Source: Mycolicibacterium aichiense
GTDB lineage: Bacteria; Actinomycetota; Actinomycetes; Mycobacteriales; Mycobacteriaceae
Assembly (NCBI RefSeq): GCF_010726245.1
Contig: NZ_AP022561.1
Location: 3,410,001 to 3,474,000 of the forward strand
Length of the DNA: 64,000 bases
Reading direction: 5' to 3'
In this document: one piece after another, positions 31,589 to 40,680 of the stretch
Layout of the letters: the number at the start of each line of letters is the position of its first letter
How positions within the stretch are numbered: position 1 is the stretch's first letter
The notes under the pieces: model-generated
Told to the model about the DNA's origin: nothing
The model's input: the letters and a program-made list of their open reading frames with translations, nothing else
Databases searched by the model: none
Program-made: the position numbers and the translations under genes

Positions 31589-34149
31589 GAGACCCTCTCT
31601 TCATCGGGAACCATTGGTAGGGAATCGGATTCGAACCACGGCCGCCACCCTGTGCGGGTCCACTGCTGCCAGGAATCCCCTGCGCAAGGCCTGGCGGCAA
31701 GGCCGACCCAGTCATTTCCGAACAACCGCTGCAGGATTGGGTTGCGGTCGATGATCGTGTCGATCCGTGCCAGCGGAGCCTGGATCACCGCGAGCAGACG
31801 CATCGGCTCGTGCCGCAGGCGACTGCCGTCGGCAATCGATTGCCAGGGCAGTCCCAGTCGCAGATCACCGTTGTGCCCACTGATCACGCCGGCGCTGCCG
31901 ACTACGTTGTGGACGGTCTTGGTGCCGGCTCCGAAGACATCGGGTGCGACTGCCGAGAAGTAGTACTGGCAGTTGATCCACTGGGCGACGACGAGGGGGG
32001 CGGTCATGATGGTCTCCAGGGCGCTGCCATCGCTGTCGACGTCGGCGTCATAGGAGTGCAGGAACGTCCGCCGTTGGAGGTCGAGGCCGGCGGAGATCTC
32101 GCGGGGGCCGATGATGAACGCGGCATTGTCGGCCAACCCCCATTCGGGGTAAACCTGCGCCCAGTCAACCGATCTGGTGGTGACGTGACGCGCCGCCCGC
32201 TGCCGCGTTCGCGCGGCGCGCGCACCGGGAAGCGTCGCGCAGCGTTCGGCTGCCAGTGCGGCTCCGGCGCGGGCCAGATCGTCCTTCAATCGCGCGACGT
32301 CCTCGTGGTGCGTCACCGGAACCAGGTGACAGTCCAGTATCCGGATCCGATCTGACGTCGTGTCGTGTTGGGCTGCGACGAACCATGTTTGGTCCGGGAT
32401 GTCGATTCCCATACCGCGAAGTTCCCGACGCACCTCGGGTTGGTTGAGTATCGCCACCGCGGTCCGGGCGTTGGGACCGCCGGCCTGTCCTCCGCACGCA
32501 CCGCAGTCCAAGGCTGCCTGGTACGGATTGTTCTCCGATGTGCTCCCGTGTGCGCAGAACACCACCAGCCGGCCGAAACCGTCGACCAAACCCATCGTGG
32601 CGAGTGCGACGTTGGCGAACAGCACGCGCTCGGCCTGCGGTATGGCGTCGACGCTGAGTACCGTCGCCGCTTCCGGCACCGCCATGGCGTGTAGACGCCG
32701 GCGGATCGTGCCGCTGACCGCGGGCGTCAGTGTCTTCGCCGCGGCGAGCGGGGCCGCGGCCCAGCCGGCCGCTTCGGCGAGCGTAAAAGGCGCTGCCACC
32801 GCCTCTTTGGCCGCATGGAATGCCGCCTCGGCACCAGCCAGGTGCCGCGCTCCCGAGACCCGGCGGTGCGCCTCGTGCGCACCGTCGGCAGTGGGGAGTT
32901 CGGAGATGTCGTGGCTCGGCGCGATGAGGACCGGGCAGAGGTCACTCGCAGCTCCACCCATCAGGTCGGTGAACCGGATGGCGGCCGCGAAGAACCCCGC
33001 GAACCCCAGCGTCTGATATCCGCCCAGCGACTCCAGGTGGCGTCGCAGCCCCTCAGAGCGGGTGTCGATGCAGGTGACCACCTGAGTGTGGATGCTCCCG
33101 CGGTGCCGATCATCGGCCTTGACATCGAGCGCACGAAGCAGCTCATCGCGGTAGTGGTACTCAAAGGCACTCTGCCAGAGGAGCTCTCGTGCCGTCACCG
33201 GCATCGCCGCGAGAACCCGAGCGGCCACGGATAGTTCGTCGTCGGTGACTCCGGCGAGCCCCAGAACCGCGGCCACGTGGACAGCCCGCTCCCGCGCCGA
33301 CGGCGGTGTCGCGACCGGCTGATCCACAGCGAGGGCCTGGTGATCACCGGCGAGCAGAGCGCTCTCGTATGCCAGTCGCATAGCGACGTAGGCCGTGAGA
33401 TCGATTCCCACCGACTTGCCGCTACCCCAGTGGATGTGCGCGGCCCACCCGGGCAGTCGGGACAGATGCGCCTGCAGGTAGGCGATGCGCCGGTCGTCAC
33501 CCACGCCGAGGGCATCGAGTGCCGCCAGCGCGGCGTCTTCCGCACGCTCTGGTGTCCGGCGAAGGCGCGCTCGCACAGCGCGCTTCAGCGAAGGATCACC
33601 GGGAGCCAACGCCCGCCACGCCGCGTAGAAACCGTTCTCCCGTCCCGGCATCGGCCACGCCCCTTCGCCGAAGAACGCCGTGCACCACTTCGCGGTCTGC
33701 GCGTCGACGGTGTCGGTCACCTGCGGGGCGAGCTCCTCAGAGCGAGTCCGGTAGCGGCGCAACGGTTCGAGACTGCCCACGCCGTACAGGAGATCGGCCC
33801 TCATCAATTCGAGTGGGCGCAGGTCGTGCCCGCCGAGCCGCAGCGGCTCGGCGCCGGCGAGATTGGGATAACGGCGAAGCAGCATCGCATCCAGGTCGGC
33901 GTCGGTGACTCGCCCAGCTTCATGCATCTGCCGGAAGTACTTGATGCGCAACGTGCCTGGCGTGCCATACAAGTCGCCGGCGCGCCGGATCGCCTGCTCG
34001 AAGGGCATGTTCTCCAGCCCTGCGAGCGGATTCACCGCGATGAACGTCTCCAGCGGGTAGTGCGTGGGCAACACCCGGGCGGCAAGTGCGACGTCACTGC
34101 GCAGGCGGGCTCGGCGGGCCTCGATGGTGGTCGATTCCGTGGCGGTCAC
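31585..34149 (-). CDS. dabA: DabA, DUF2309 subunit of a dissolved-inorganic-carbon transporter
   Basis: DabA works with DabB to accumulate bicarbonate, probably by one-way hydration of CO2 driven by a cation gradient. From GTG 34149 (ribosome site AGAGGAG) the product is 854 residues. The four functional residues line up with those known in Halothiobacillus DabA (C351, D353, H524, C539): here C360 and D362 in VTCIDTRSEG, H534 in FCAHGST, and C549 in ALDCGACGGQ, with the same 15-residue H-to-C spacing. R364 of the dyad is present. The GTG overlaps the dabB stop (GTGA) and the stop overlaps the PII-like start. The gene is absent from this locus in M. tuberculosis. Confidence 0.93.
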   Translation of the reverse strand: MTATESTTIEARRARLRSDVALAARVLPTHYPLETFIAVNPLAGLENMPFEQAIRRAGDLYGTPGTLRIKYFRQMHEAGRVTDADLDAMLLRRYPNLAGAEPLRLGGHDLRPLELMRADLLYGVGSLEPLRRYRTRSEELAPQVTDTVDAQTAKWCTAFFGEGAWPMPGRENGFYAAWRALAPGDPSLKRAVRARLRRTPERAEDAALAALDALGVGDDRRIAYLQAHLSRLPGWAAHIHWGSGKSVGIDLTAYVAMRLAYESALLAGDHQALAVDQPVATPPSARERAVHVAAVLGLAGVTDDELSVAARVLAAMPVTARELLWQSAFEYHYRDELLRALDVKADDRHRGSIHTQVVTCIDTRSEGLRRHLESLGGYQTLGFAGFFAAAIRFTDLMGGAASDLCPVLIAPSHDISELPTADGAHEAHRRVSGARHLAGAEAAFHAAKEAVAAPFTLAEAAGWAAAPLAAAKTLTPAVSGTIRRRLHAMAVPEAATVLSVDAIPQAERVLFANVALATMGLVDGFGRLVVFCAHGSTSENNPYQAALDCGACGGQAGGPNARTAVAILNQPEVRRELRGMGIDIPDQTWFVAAQHDTTSDRIRILDCHLVPVTHHEDVARLKDDLARAGAALAAERCATLPGARAARTRQRAARHVTTRSVDWAQVYPEWGLADNAAFIIGPREISAGLDLQRRTFLHSYDADVDSDGSALETIMTAPLVVAQWINCQYYFSAVAPDVFGAGTKTVHNVVGSAGVISGHNGDLRLGLPWQSIADGSRLRHEPMRLLAVIQAPLARIDTIIDRNPILQRLFGNDWVGLAARPCAGDSWQQWTRTGWRPWFESDSLPMVPDEERVS

Positions 34150-35639
34150 GAACGTGCTCCTCTCGACTGGGCGGGCAGTGACGATGAGATGTATCCGGCG
34201 CTGAGCGCTCTGGCGTATATCGCGCGGTGTAGTGACGTTCCCGGGGACCAGCGCACCGCGGCCACCGCGGCAAGGGTGGTGACCAAGGCGGCGAGGATGG
34301 GCCAGGACAGTGCCGACGGCGTCGCGGCGGGCAGCGCGGGAGCCAGGTAATGCGTTGCGGCGTAGACCAGCCCGAGATAGGCGATGGCCACGGGCGGCAG
34401 CACCGCCATCACCGTGACAAGGCCTGGCGGCCCGCTGCGGTGGCCCAGCCAACCCCACGTGGCGGCGGCACCGGTGACCCAGGCGAAGATCAAGAGCGCC
34501 TGCTCAGCGTGCTGCCCGTCGGCCGACAAGGGGATCACCAGCGTCGCCGCATAGAGCGCGGCACCCGGAAGGATGACCGCGAGCACCCCGTTGAGCAGTC
34601 GCCGGCGACCGGTCATCACCGGCGGGAGCGGATTGAAGACCGCGCGGCGACGCGCAGCGACGGCGGATCCGGAGGACAGAAACAGGGTCGCCTTGTAGAA
34701 CCCGTGCGCGACCAGATGGAAGATCGTCGCGGCCCACAGGCCCAGTCCGCAGGTCAGGATCATGAAGCCCATCTGCGCCATCGTCGAATTCGCAAGCGCC
34801 CCTTTGATATCAGGCTTCACCAGCATGACGACCGCCCCGTACACCAGGGTGGTCGCGCCCGCCACGATGGTCAGCGCGCGGGCGACATCACCCGAGACCA
34901 GAGGGGCGAGGCGGAGAAGGAGGATGCCGCCGGCGTTGACGACGCCCGCATGCAAGAGGGCGGAGACCGGCGTCGGCGCCGCCAGGGTAGCCGGCAGCCA
35001 CTTGTGGAAGGGCACCTGCGCAGAGCGGGAAAGGGCGGCGACCACCGCGAGGCAGCCGACGATAGGGACCAGCGGCCCGGTGAACGACTCGCCGGCAAGC
35101 GCACGCAGGTCCGAGACACCCCATCGTGCGGTGACGATCACGACCGCGACCCACAGGGCGAGGTCACCGATCAAGAACGCGATGGCGGTCCGTCGAACCC
35201 CGTCCCGGGCGGCGGGCAGATGCCAGTACATCCCCAGCAGCAGGCAGAGTGCGACACCGACCAGGGTCCAGCCCACTGCGAGTCCGGGCAGCGTCGTCGC
35301 GGTGACCATCCCGGCCGAGGCGGACGTCAGCAGGGACGCACCCGCGGTGAACCTGACCGCCCGGGGATCGCCGGCGAGGTAGCGGATCGCGAACGCCTGG
35401 ACCACCGTGCTCACGCCGAAGACGAGAAGCAGCAACACCGCGGCGACCCGGTCGACACCGATCCCGCGAGCGGCGAACACGGCCAGCAGGCAGGCGATGA
35501 GGAAGCCGAGTCCGGCGATGGACGCCCCGGCGTATCCGAGCCAGCGGTATCGCCGGCCGACCAGCAGGGCCGCTACCAGCGCGAACAGCCCGGGCGTCAC
35601 AGTCACTGCGGGGAGAAGCGTGCTCACATCGACCAACAT
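34146..35639 (-). CDS. dabB: DabB, NuoL-like membrane subunit of the DAB inorganic-carbon transporter
   Basis: The 497-residue product is an antiporter/NuoL-type protein with about 12-13 membrane helices. The core carries RSAQVPFHKWLPATLAAPTP and SALLHAGVVNAGG, the proton-path signatures of complex I subunits, plus VKPDIKGALANSTMAQMGF. NuoL-like genes directly preceding a DUF2309 gene form DAB operons, not complex I. I chose ATG 35639; the TTG three codons upstream lies inside the promoter. TTGACA and TAATTT with an 18-bp spacer place transcription start at or next to this ATG, so the mRNA may be leaderless. It is the first gene of the dabB-dabA-PII-CA operon. Confidence 0.92.
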   Translation of the reverse strand: MLVDVSTLLPAVTVTPGLFALVAALLVGRRYRWLGYAGASIAGLGFLIACLLAVFAARGIGVDRVAAVLLLLVFGVSTVVQAFAIRYLAGDPRAVRFTAGASLLTSASAGMVTATTLPGLAVGWTLVGVALCLLLGMYWHLPAARDGVRRTAIAFLIGDLALWVAVVIVTARWGVSDLRALAGESFTGPLVPIVGCLAVVAALSRSAQVPFHKWLPATLAAPTPVSALLHAGVVNAGGILLLRLAPLVSGDVARALTIVAGATTLVYGAVVMLVKPDIKGALANSTMAQMGFMILTCGLGLWAATIFHLVAHGFYKATLFLSSGSAVAARRRAVFNPLPPVMTGRRRLLNGVLAVILPGAALYAATLVIPLSADGQHAEQALLIFAWVTGAAATWGWLGHRSGPPGLVTVMAVLPPVAIAYLGLVYAATHYLAPALPAATPSALSWPILAALVTTLAAVAAVRWSPGTSLHRAIYARALSAGYISSSLPAQSRGARS

Positions 35640-35676
35640 GCGACACAAATTACGTGTATTGGAATACGTATGTCAA
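35640..35676 (-). promoter_or_regulatory. dabB promoter with overlapping operator-like inverted repeat
   Basis: On the minus strand, TTGACA (35676-35671), an 18-bp spacer and TAATTT (35652-35647) form a near-consensus promoter, 7 nt before the dabB ATG. The spacer contains the inverted repeat GTATT-GG-AATAC within TACGT...ACGTA, a likely binding site for the divergently encoded winged-helix regulator. Confidence 0.7.
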
Positions 35677-35775
35677 GCTTCGTGAAACTTGTGTCTTGGG
35701 ATCCGAGTGTGTTTTGGTCAGCTGAACAGGCGCGGGAGATTTCTGGTGTTGCCAATGCCGAACTAGGATTCGCGT

Positions 35776-36072
35776 ATGGCGGAGTGGACGTTCCTGACCA
35801 ACCACGCTCACACTCTGCTGTGCATCGCCCGCGACCCCGGGATCCGCCTGCGGGACGTCGCCGAACGCGTCGGCGTGACCGAACGCGCTGCGCAGCGCAT
35901 CGTCAGCGACCTGGTCGAGGCCGGTTACCTGGACCGGCTGCGCGAAGGCCGACGGAACTACTACCGCATCCGGGCCGATCGCCCCCTGAGACACCCCGTC
36001 GAACGGGGCCATCGCATCGGCGAGATCCTGGCGGTGCTGCACGAGCCGAAGGGCCCCGAAGTCGCGGGCTGA
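35776..36072 (+). CDS. Winged helix-turn-helix regulator divergent from the dab operon
   Basis: The 98-residue product is a compact MarR/ArsR-like DNA-binding domain: LCIARDPGIRLRDVAERVGVTERAAQRIVSDLVEAGYLDRLREGRRNYYRI covers helix-turn-helix and wing. No effector domain or metal cysteine cluster is present. TAGGAT (35764-35769) ends exactly 7 nt before the A of ATG 35776, so the transcript is probably leaderless. The divergent arrangement with dabB across 136 nt suggests that it controls the dab operon; this is inference. Confidence 0.85.
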   Translation: MAEWTFLTNHAHTLLCIARDPGIRLRDVAERVGVTERAAQRIVSDLVEAGYLDRLREGRRNYYRIRADRPLRHPVERGHRIGEILAVLHEPKGPEVAG

Positions 36073-36099
36073 CCAGCAGCCCGACCGCCCATCCCGACG

Positions 36100-36960
36100 T
36101 CAGGCGTCCAGCGCCAGATCCTTTCGGAAGCGCCGCATCCCGTCGATCTTCTCGGCGGTCGAGGCGTCCGGCCCGGAGTAGAACATCCACGGCATCGTCA
36201 CGATGCCGGTGATTCCCGCTGCCGCGGCACGCTCGTAATGCGGAATCGTGAACGCATCGGTCAGGGGTGTGAGGATCTCGTATCCGTCCATGCCGAGCCC
36301 CTTTTCGGCGCGCAGCTCGCGCAGCTTGTCGACGCGCAGGATCGCCTGGTCGAGGCTGATGAGGTCGCCGATCCAGCCGTCGAGCCGGGCTGCTCGGCGC
36401 AGCGCGATGTCCGACAATCCCCCGCTGTAGATCGGGATGTGCGGCGGCGTCGGCATCATCTCCAGTCGCGGAGTCTTGTAGAACTCGCCGTCGAACTCGG
36501 TCCAGCCCGGCTGCCACAGCGCGCGCATCAGCTCGATCATCTCGTCGGTTCGCTTGCCGCGCTTGGCGAACTGCTGACCCATCAGGGTGAACTCTTCTTC
36601 GCACCAGCCGACGCCGATACCGAGCTCCACCCTGCCGTCGGCCAGATATGCCGCAGTCCCAATGGATTTCGCAGCCGAATATGGATCCCGCATCCCGGGG
36701 ATGTATACCGTCGTCACGAATTTGATCTGTTGCGTGGCCTGCGCCAGCGCACCGACCAGCACCCACGGGTCGGGCCAGTCGGTGAACGGCTGCCAGCGCC
36801 GCTCGCCGTCCTTCGTGTACGGGTACGGAGTGGACAGCGTTTCCAGGTTCACCACATGGTCGGGGATGCCAAGGCCCTCGTAGCCCAGATCATCGGCGGC
36901 CTTCGCGATCTCTACGATCTCGCGGGTCTCCAGAAACGCAACGCTCACATAGAATTTCAC
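36100..36960 (-). CDS. LLM class F420-dependent oxidoreductase
   Basis: The 286-residue product is a luciferase-like TIM-barrel protein of the mycobacterial F420 group. Signatures are VKFYVSVAFLETREIVEIAKAADDLGYEGLGIPDHV at the start, IKFVTTVYIPGMRDP, ADGRVELGIGVGWCEEEF and IPIYSGGLSDIALRRAARLDGWIG. GTG 36960 overlaps the stop of the thioesterase-like gene by 4 nt (GTGA), so the two form an operon. The substrate cannot be deduced. It is convergent with the winged-helix regulator gene. Confidence 0.9.
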   Translation of the reverse strand: MKFYVSVAFLETREIVEIAKAADDLGYEGLGIPDHVVNLETLSTPYPYTKDGERRWQPFTDWPDPWVLVGALAQATQQIKFVTTVYIPGMRDPYSAAKSIGTAAYLADGRVELGIGVGWCEEEFTLMGQQFAKRGKRTDEMIELMRALWQPGWTEFDGEFYKTPRLEMMPTPPHIPIYSGGLSDIALRRAARLDGWIGDLISLDQAILRVDKLRELRAEKGLGMDGYEILTPLTDAFTIPHYERAAAAGITGIVTMPWMFYSGPDASTAEKIDGMRRFRKDLALDA

Positions 36961-37619
36961 CCTGCCACTACCTCCGAGTCGCTGCGCTCCTGCCCGCCGG
37001 ACTCCCTCGCCCACACCGGCATGATGAACACTCCTTCTGCTTCTACGGTCGGTCCTTCTGCGTCGCTGAGGAATCCGCGCGCGTAGGTCTTGTAGCCTTC
37101 GGTTCGTTCGAGCCATGCCTCACCGCGCAACGGTCCCAGCGGTGTGCCTCGCAGGTACTTGAGCGTGATCGTGCCGGTGAACTTCGGCTTGCTGAGCTGG
37201 CTGGTGGCCGCCTCGCCCAGGAGCTGGTCGAGCAGTAGCGCGCAGATGCCGCCGTGCACCAACCCGGGCGGCCCCTCGTACACCGGCCCGAGGGTGAACT
37301 CGGTCCAGCACCGGCCGTCCTCGTGATGGGTGATCATCGGCGGCGCGAGCGGATTGTGCCGCCCGACAGCAGGATTGCGCCACACCACCGGAAGACCGGA
37401 CTCCTCGTGGCGCAAAATCCGTGGCCGGTCGGTCGGGGTGCGTTCGAGTATCTCGCTCACCTCGTCGATGGTCTGCCTGGCCTGCGCAATGGTCTCGGCG
37501 TCGGCCCCGCTGTGCAGGCTGGCATCGATGAGCCTGCGCAACGACTCCGCCAGCGGCTCGTGCAACGCCTTCACCCGGTCAAACTCGTCGGCGCTGATGA
37601 CGCCAAACTCAAAATCCAT
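36957..37619 (-). CDS. PaaI-like hotdog-fold thioesterase family protein
   Basis: The 220-residue product has an N-terminal helical extension (residues 1-65) and a hotdog domain marked by YEGPPGLVHGGICALLLDQLLGEAA, where HGG and the following aspartate are typical acyl-CoA thioesterase features. KFTGTITLKYLRGTPLG completes the fold. It probably hydrolyses or binds an acyl-CoA. It is coupled to the LLM oxidoreductase downstream. Upstream lies a 16-bp tandem duplication that includes the glnE stop. Confidence 0.87.
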   Translation of the reverse strand: MDFEFGVISADEFDRVKALHEPLAESLRRLIDASLHSGADAETIAQARQTIDEVSEILERTPTDRPRILRHEESGLPVVWRNPAVGRHNPLAPPMITHHEDGRCWTEFTLGPVYEGPPGLVHGGICALLLDQLLGEAATSQLSKPKFTGTITLKYLRGTPLGPLRGEAWLERTEGYKTYARGFLSDAEGPTVEAEGVFIMPVWARESGGQERSDSEVVAG

Positions 37620-37622
37620 CCC

Positions 37623-37654
37623 CAGACCCTTAACTTCCCAGACCCTTAACTTCC
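37623..37654. repeat. Perfect 16-bp tandem duplication at the glnE 3' end
   Basis: CAGACCCTTAACTTCC occurs twice in direct succession. The second copy contains the glnE stop (37646-37648). The duplication separates glnE from the thioesterase gene and looks like a recent slippage or junction event. Confidence 0.8.
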
Positions 37655-40624
37655 GAACACCCTGAGAACCACGGCTTTTGCCCGCCGTGTCACCCGAAGG
37701 TAGTTGTCCAAAAACTCTCCGCCGTCGTCGTTGTGCCAGCCCGCGGCCACCGCGACCGCGTTGAGCTGCCGGCCCGGCCCGGGCAGCTGGTCGGTCGGCT
37801 TGCCGCGGACCAGAACCAGCGCGTTGCGCGCCGCGGTCGCGGTCAGCCAGGCCTGCCGCAACAGGTCGACGTCGTCCTCACCCAACAGTTCGGCGGCGCC
37901 GATCGCATCGAGGGTCTCCAGCGTCGAGGTGTTGTGCAGCGAGGGCACCTCGTGGGCGTGGCGCAGCTGGAGAAGCTGAACGGTCCATTCGACATCGGCC
38001 AGACCGCCGCGGCCGAGCTTGGTGTGGGTGTTGGGGTCGGCGCCGCGCGGCAGCCGTTCGGCGTCCACCCGCGCCTTGACCCGCCGAATCTCCTGCACGG
38101 CTTCGGCCGACACTCCGCCGGCCGGGTAACGCGTCTTGTCTGCCATCAACACAAAACGCAGTCCGAGATCCTGATCGCCGGCGACCGGGTGCGCACGCAG
38201 CAGCGCCTGGACCTCCCACGGCAGCGCCCATTGCGCGTAATAAGCCTCATACGAAGACAGCGTCCGCACCAGCGGACCCTGGCGCCCTTCCGGCCGGAGG
38301 TTGGTGTCGACTTCCAAAGGCGGGTCAGCGCTGGGGGTTCCGAGCAACGCGCGCACCTGCTCGGCGATCAGCACCGACCATTTGAGGGCACGGGCCTCCT
38401 CCACGCCGGGATTGGGCTCACACACGAACATCACGTCGGCGTCCGACCCATAACCCAGCTCCCTGCCGCCGAGCCGGCCCATCCCGATGACCGCGATCCT
38501 GGCCGGAGCCGCACCGCCGTCGCGGGTGTTCGCGCGTACCACCGCCTCGAGCGCCGACTGCAGCACGGCCACCCAGACCGAGGTCAACGCCGCACACACC
38601 TCGCGGACTTCGAGCATGCCGAGCAGATCCGCCGATGCCACTCGCGCCAGCTCCCGGCGCCGCAGGGTGCGCGCCGCCGCGATCGCCCGCATCGGATCGA
38701 CATGGCGGCCACTGGAGGCGACCAACGCCCGGCCGACAACCTCCGGGTCGACGTCGAGCAGCTTGGGACCGGACGGACCGTCGGCATACTGCTGGATGAC
38801 CTCCGGCGCCCGCATCAACAGCTCCGGCACGTAGGCCGAGGTGCCCAGCACCCGCATCAAGCGTTTGGCCACCGCGCTCTCGTCACGCAAAGTGGCCAGA
38901 TACCAACGCTGTTCGGCCAGCGCCTCGCTGATCCGCCGATAGGCCAGCAGCCCACGGTCCGGATCTGGAGTGTCCGACAGCCAGTCCAGCAGCCGCGGCA
39001 ACAGCACCGACTGCACCCGGCCGCGCCGACCGCTCTGATTGACCAGGGCACTGAGGTGGGTCAACGCGGTCTGCGGGCCCTCGTACCCGAGCGCGGCCAG
39101 CTGTCGTTCGGCGGCCTCCGGACTCAACCCTTCGGCAAGGCCTTCCACCGACGGACCGACCGATTCCAGCAGCGGTTGATAGAACAGCTTGGCGTGCAAC
39201 CGCGACACCCGCACGTTCTGGCGCTTGAGCTCCGCCCGCAGCACGCCCAGCGAGTCGTGGGTGCCGTCAGGGCGGATATGCGCGGCTCGGGCCAGCCAGC
39301 GCAGCGACTCGTCATCGTCCGGCGGCGGCAGCGTGTGAGTTCGCTTGAGGCGCTGCAGTTGCAGTCGATGCTCGAGCAGCCGCAGGAATTCGTACGACGC
39401 GGTCAAGTTGGCGGCATCATCACGCCCGACATAGCCACCGGCAGCCAGGGCCGCCAGTGCCGGCACGGTCGAGGCGACGTGCAGGGACTCGTCGGTGCGC
39501 CCATGCACCAATTGCAATAGCTGGACTGCGAATTCGACGTCGCGCAGCCCGCCCGTCCCGAGCTTGATCTCCCGGTCGCGGAGGTCGGCAGGCACCAGCG
39601 CCTCCACCCGGCGGCGCATGGCCTGCACCTCGGGCACGAAATCGTCACGCTCGCAGGCAGTCCACACCATCGGCATGATCGCCGCCATGTACTGCTCCCC
39701 CAGCTCGGCGTCGCCGACCGCCGGCCTGGCTTTGAGCAGCGCCTGGAACTCCCAGGTCTTGGCCCACCGCTGGTAGTAGGCGAGGTGCGACTCCAGGGTC
39801 CGCACCAGGGCGCCCTGCTTGCCTTCCGGACGCAGGCCGGCGTCGACCTCGAAGAAGGTGTCCGACGCAAGCCGGATCATTTCCCCGGCGATCCGGGTGC
39901 TCACCGAGCCGGCGTCCTCACCCACGAAGATGACGTCGACGTCGCTGACGTAGTTCAGTTCGCGCGCACCGCATTTGCCCATCGCGATCACCGCGAGCCG
40001 CGGCGGCTCAGCCCCGTCCTTGCACACCGTCGCGCTGGCCACCTTCAACGCCGCACCCATGGCGGCGTCGGCGATGTCGGCGAGATGTTCACCGATCGTG
40101 GAAAACGCGGGCACCGGCTCGTTCTCCACCGTCGAGGCGGTGTCGAGTGCCGCCAGCACCAGCAAGCGGTCACGGTAGAGCACGCGCAGCGCCGGCATGA
40201 CCGTCATTGGGTCCGTACCGAATTCGGCGATGCGGCCGTCGAACAGCCGCCGCAGCTCGGCGGGTTCGGGCAGCGTGACCTCACCGGAGAGCAGATGCCA
40301 CGACTGGGGATTGGCGACCAGGTGGTCACCCAGAGCCAGCGACGAGCCGATCACCGCGAACAACCGGCCGCGCAGACCACGGTCCTTCAGTAGCGCGGAA
40401 TTGAGCTGTGGCCAGTCATCATCCAGCGCATCGGCCAGCCGGACCATCGTCTGCAGGGCGGAGTCGGAGTCGGGTGCACGCGACAGCGACCACAACAGCT
40501 CGACATGGTCGTCGGTGTCCCAGCCCAGCCTGGCCAGATCGGCAGGCGCGGATCGCTCGACCAGACCGAGTCGGCCCACGCTGGGTACGCGCGGGCGCTG
40601 CGTCGCTGGTTTGGCCACGTGCAC
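37646..40624 (-). CDS. glnE: Bifunctional glutamine synthetase adenylyltransferase/deadenylylase
   Basis: GlnE adds AMP to, and removes it from, the regulatory tyrosine of glutamine synthetase according to nitrogen state. The 992-residue product (994 in M. tuberculosis) has two nucleotidyltransferase domains. The first is marked by [13 protein letters not shown] near residue 220 and the second by [13 protein letters not shown] near residue 740, each followed by [23 protein letters not shown] 40624 is used; a second GTG two codons later is possible. Its target GlnA1 (Y406) is encoded in the same window. glnA2 is transcribed toward it from 57 nt upstream. Confidence 0.97.
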   Translation of the reverse strand: MHVAKPATQRPRVPSVGRLGLVERSAPADLARLGWDTDDHVELLWSLSRAPDSDSALQTMVRLADALDDDWPQLNSALLKDRGLRGRLFAVIGSSLALGDHLVANPQSWHLLSGEVTLPEPAELRRLFDGRIAEFGTDPMTVMPALRVLYRDRLLVLAALDTASTVENEPVPAFSTIGEHLADIADAAMGAALKVASATVCKDGAEPPRLAVIAMGKCGARELNYVSDVDVIFVGEDAGSVSTRIAGEMIRLASDTFFEVDAGLRPEGKQGALVRTLESHLAYYQRWAKTWEFQALLKARPAVGDAELGEQYMAAIMPMVWTACERDDFVPEVQAMRRRVEALVPADLRDREIKLGTGGLRDVEFAVQLLQLVHGRTDESLHVASTVPALAALAAGGYVGRDDAANLTASYEFLRLLEHRLQLQRLKRTHTLPPPDDDESLRWLARAAHIRPDGTHDSLGVLRAELKRQNVRVSRLHAKLFYQPLLESVGPSVEGLAEGLSPEAAERQLAALGYEGPQTALTHLSALVNQSGRRGRVQSVLLPRLLDWLSDTPDPDRGLLAYRRISEALAEQRWYLATLRDESAVAKRLMRVLGTSAYVPELLMRAPEVIQQYADGPSGPKLLDVDPEVVGRALVASSGRHVDPMRAIAAARTLRRRELARVASADLLGMLEVREVCAALTSVWVAVLQSALEAVVRANTRDGGAAPARIAVIGMGRLGGRELGYGSDADVMFVCEPNPGVEEARALKWSVLIAEQVRALLGTPSADPPLEVDTNLRPEGRQGPLVRTLSSYEAYYAQWALPWEVQALLRAHPVAGDQDLGLRFVLMADKTRYPAGGVSAEAVQEIRRVKARVDAERLPRGADPNTHTKLGRGGLADVEWTVQLLQLRHAHEVPSLHNTSTLETLDAIGAAELLGEDDVDLLRQAWLTATAARNALVLVRGKPTDQLPGPGRQLNAVAVAAGWHNDDGGEFLDNYLRVTRRAKAVVLRVFGS

Positions 40625-40680
40625 GACGGTATCGCAACAGCGATTCCCGGCGGCGCGACGCTCCTACCCTCCGGAACGGC

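Noticed and set aside
34146..35639. dabB first considered as a complex I (NuoL) or Mrp antiporter subunit
   Set aside because: No other nuo or mrp genes are near, and the coupled downstream gene is DUF2309 with DabA active-site residues, which identifies a DAB operon.
37733..39520. Long plus-strand open frame antisense to glnE
   Set aside because: Its composition (Arg, Gln, His, Gly-rich) is that of a shadow frame and it shows no recognisable motif.
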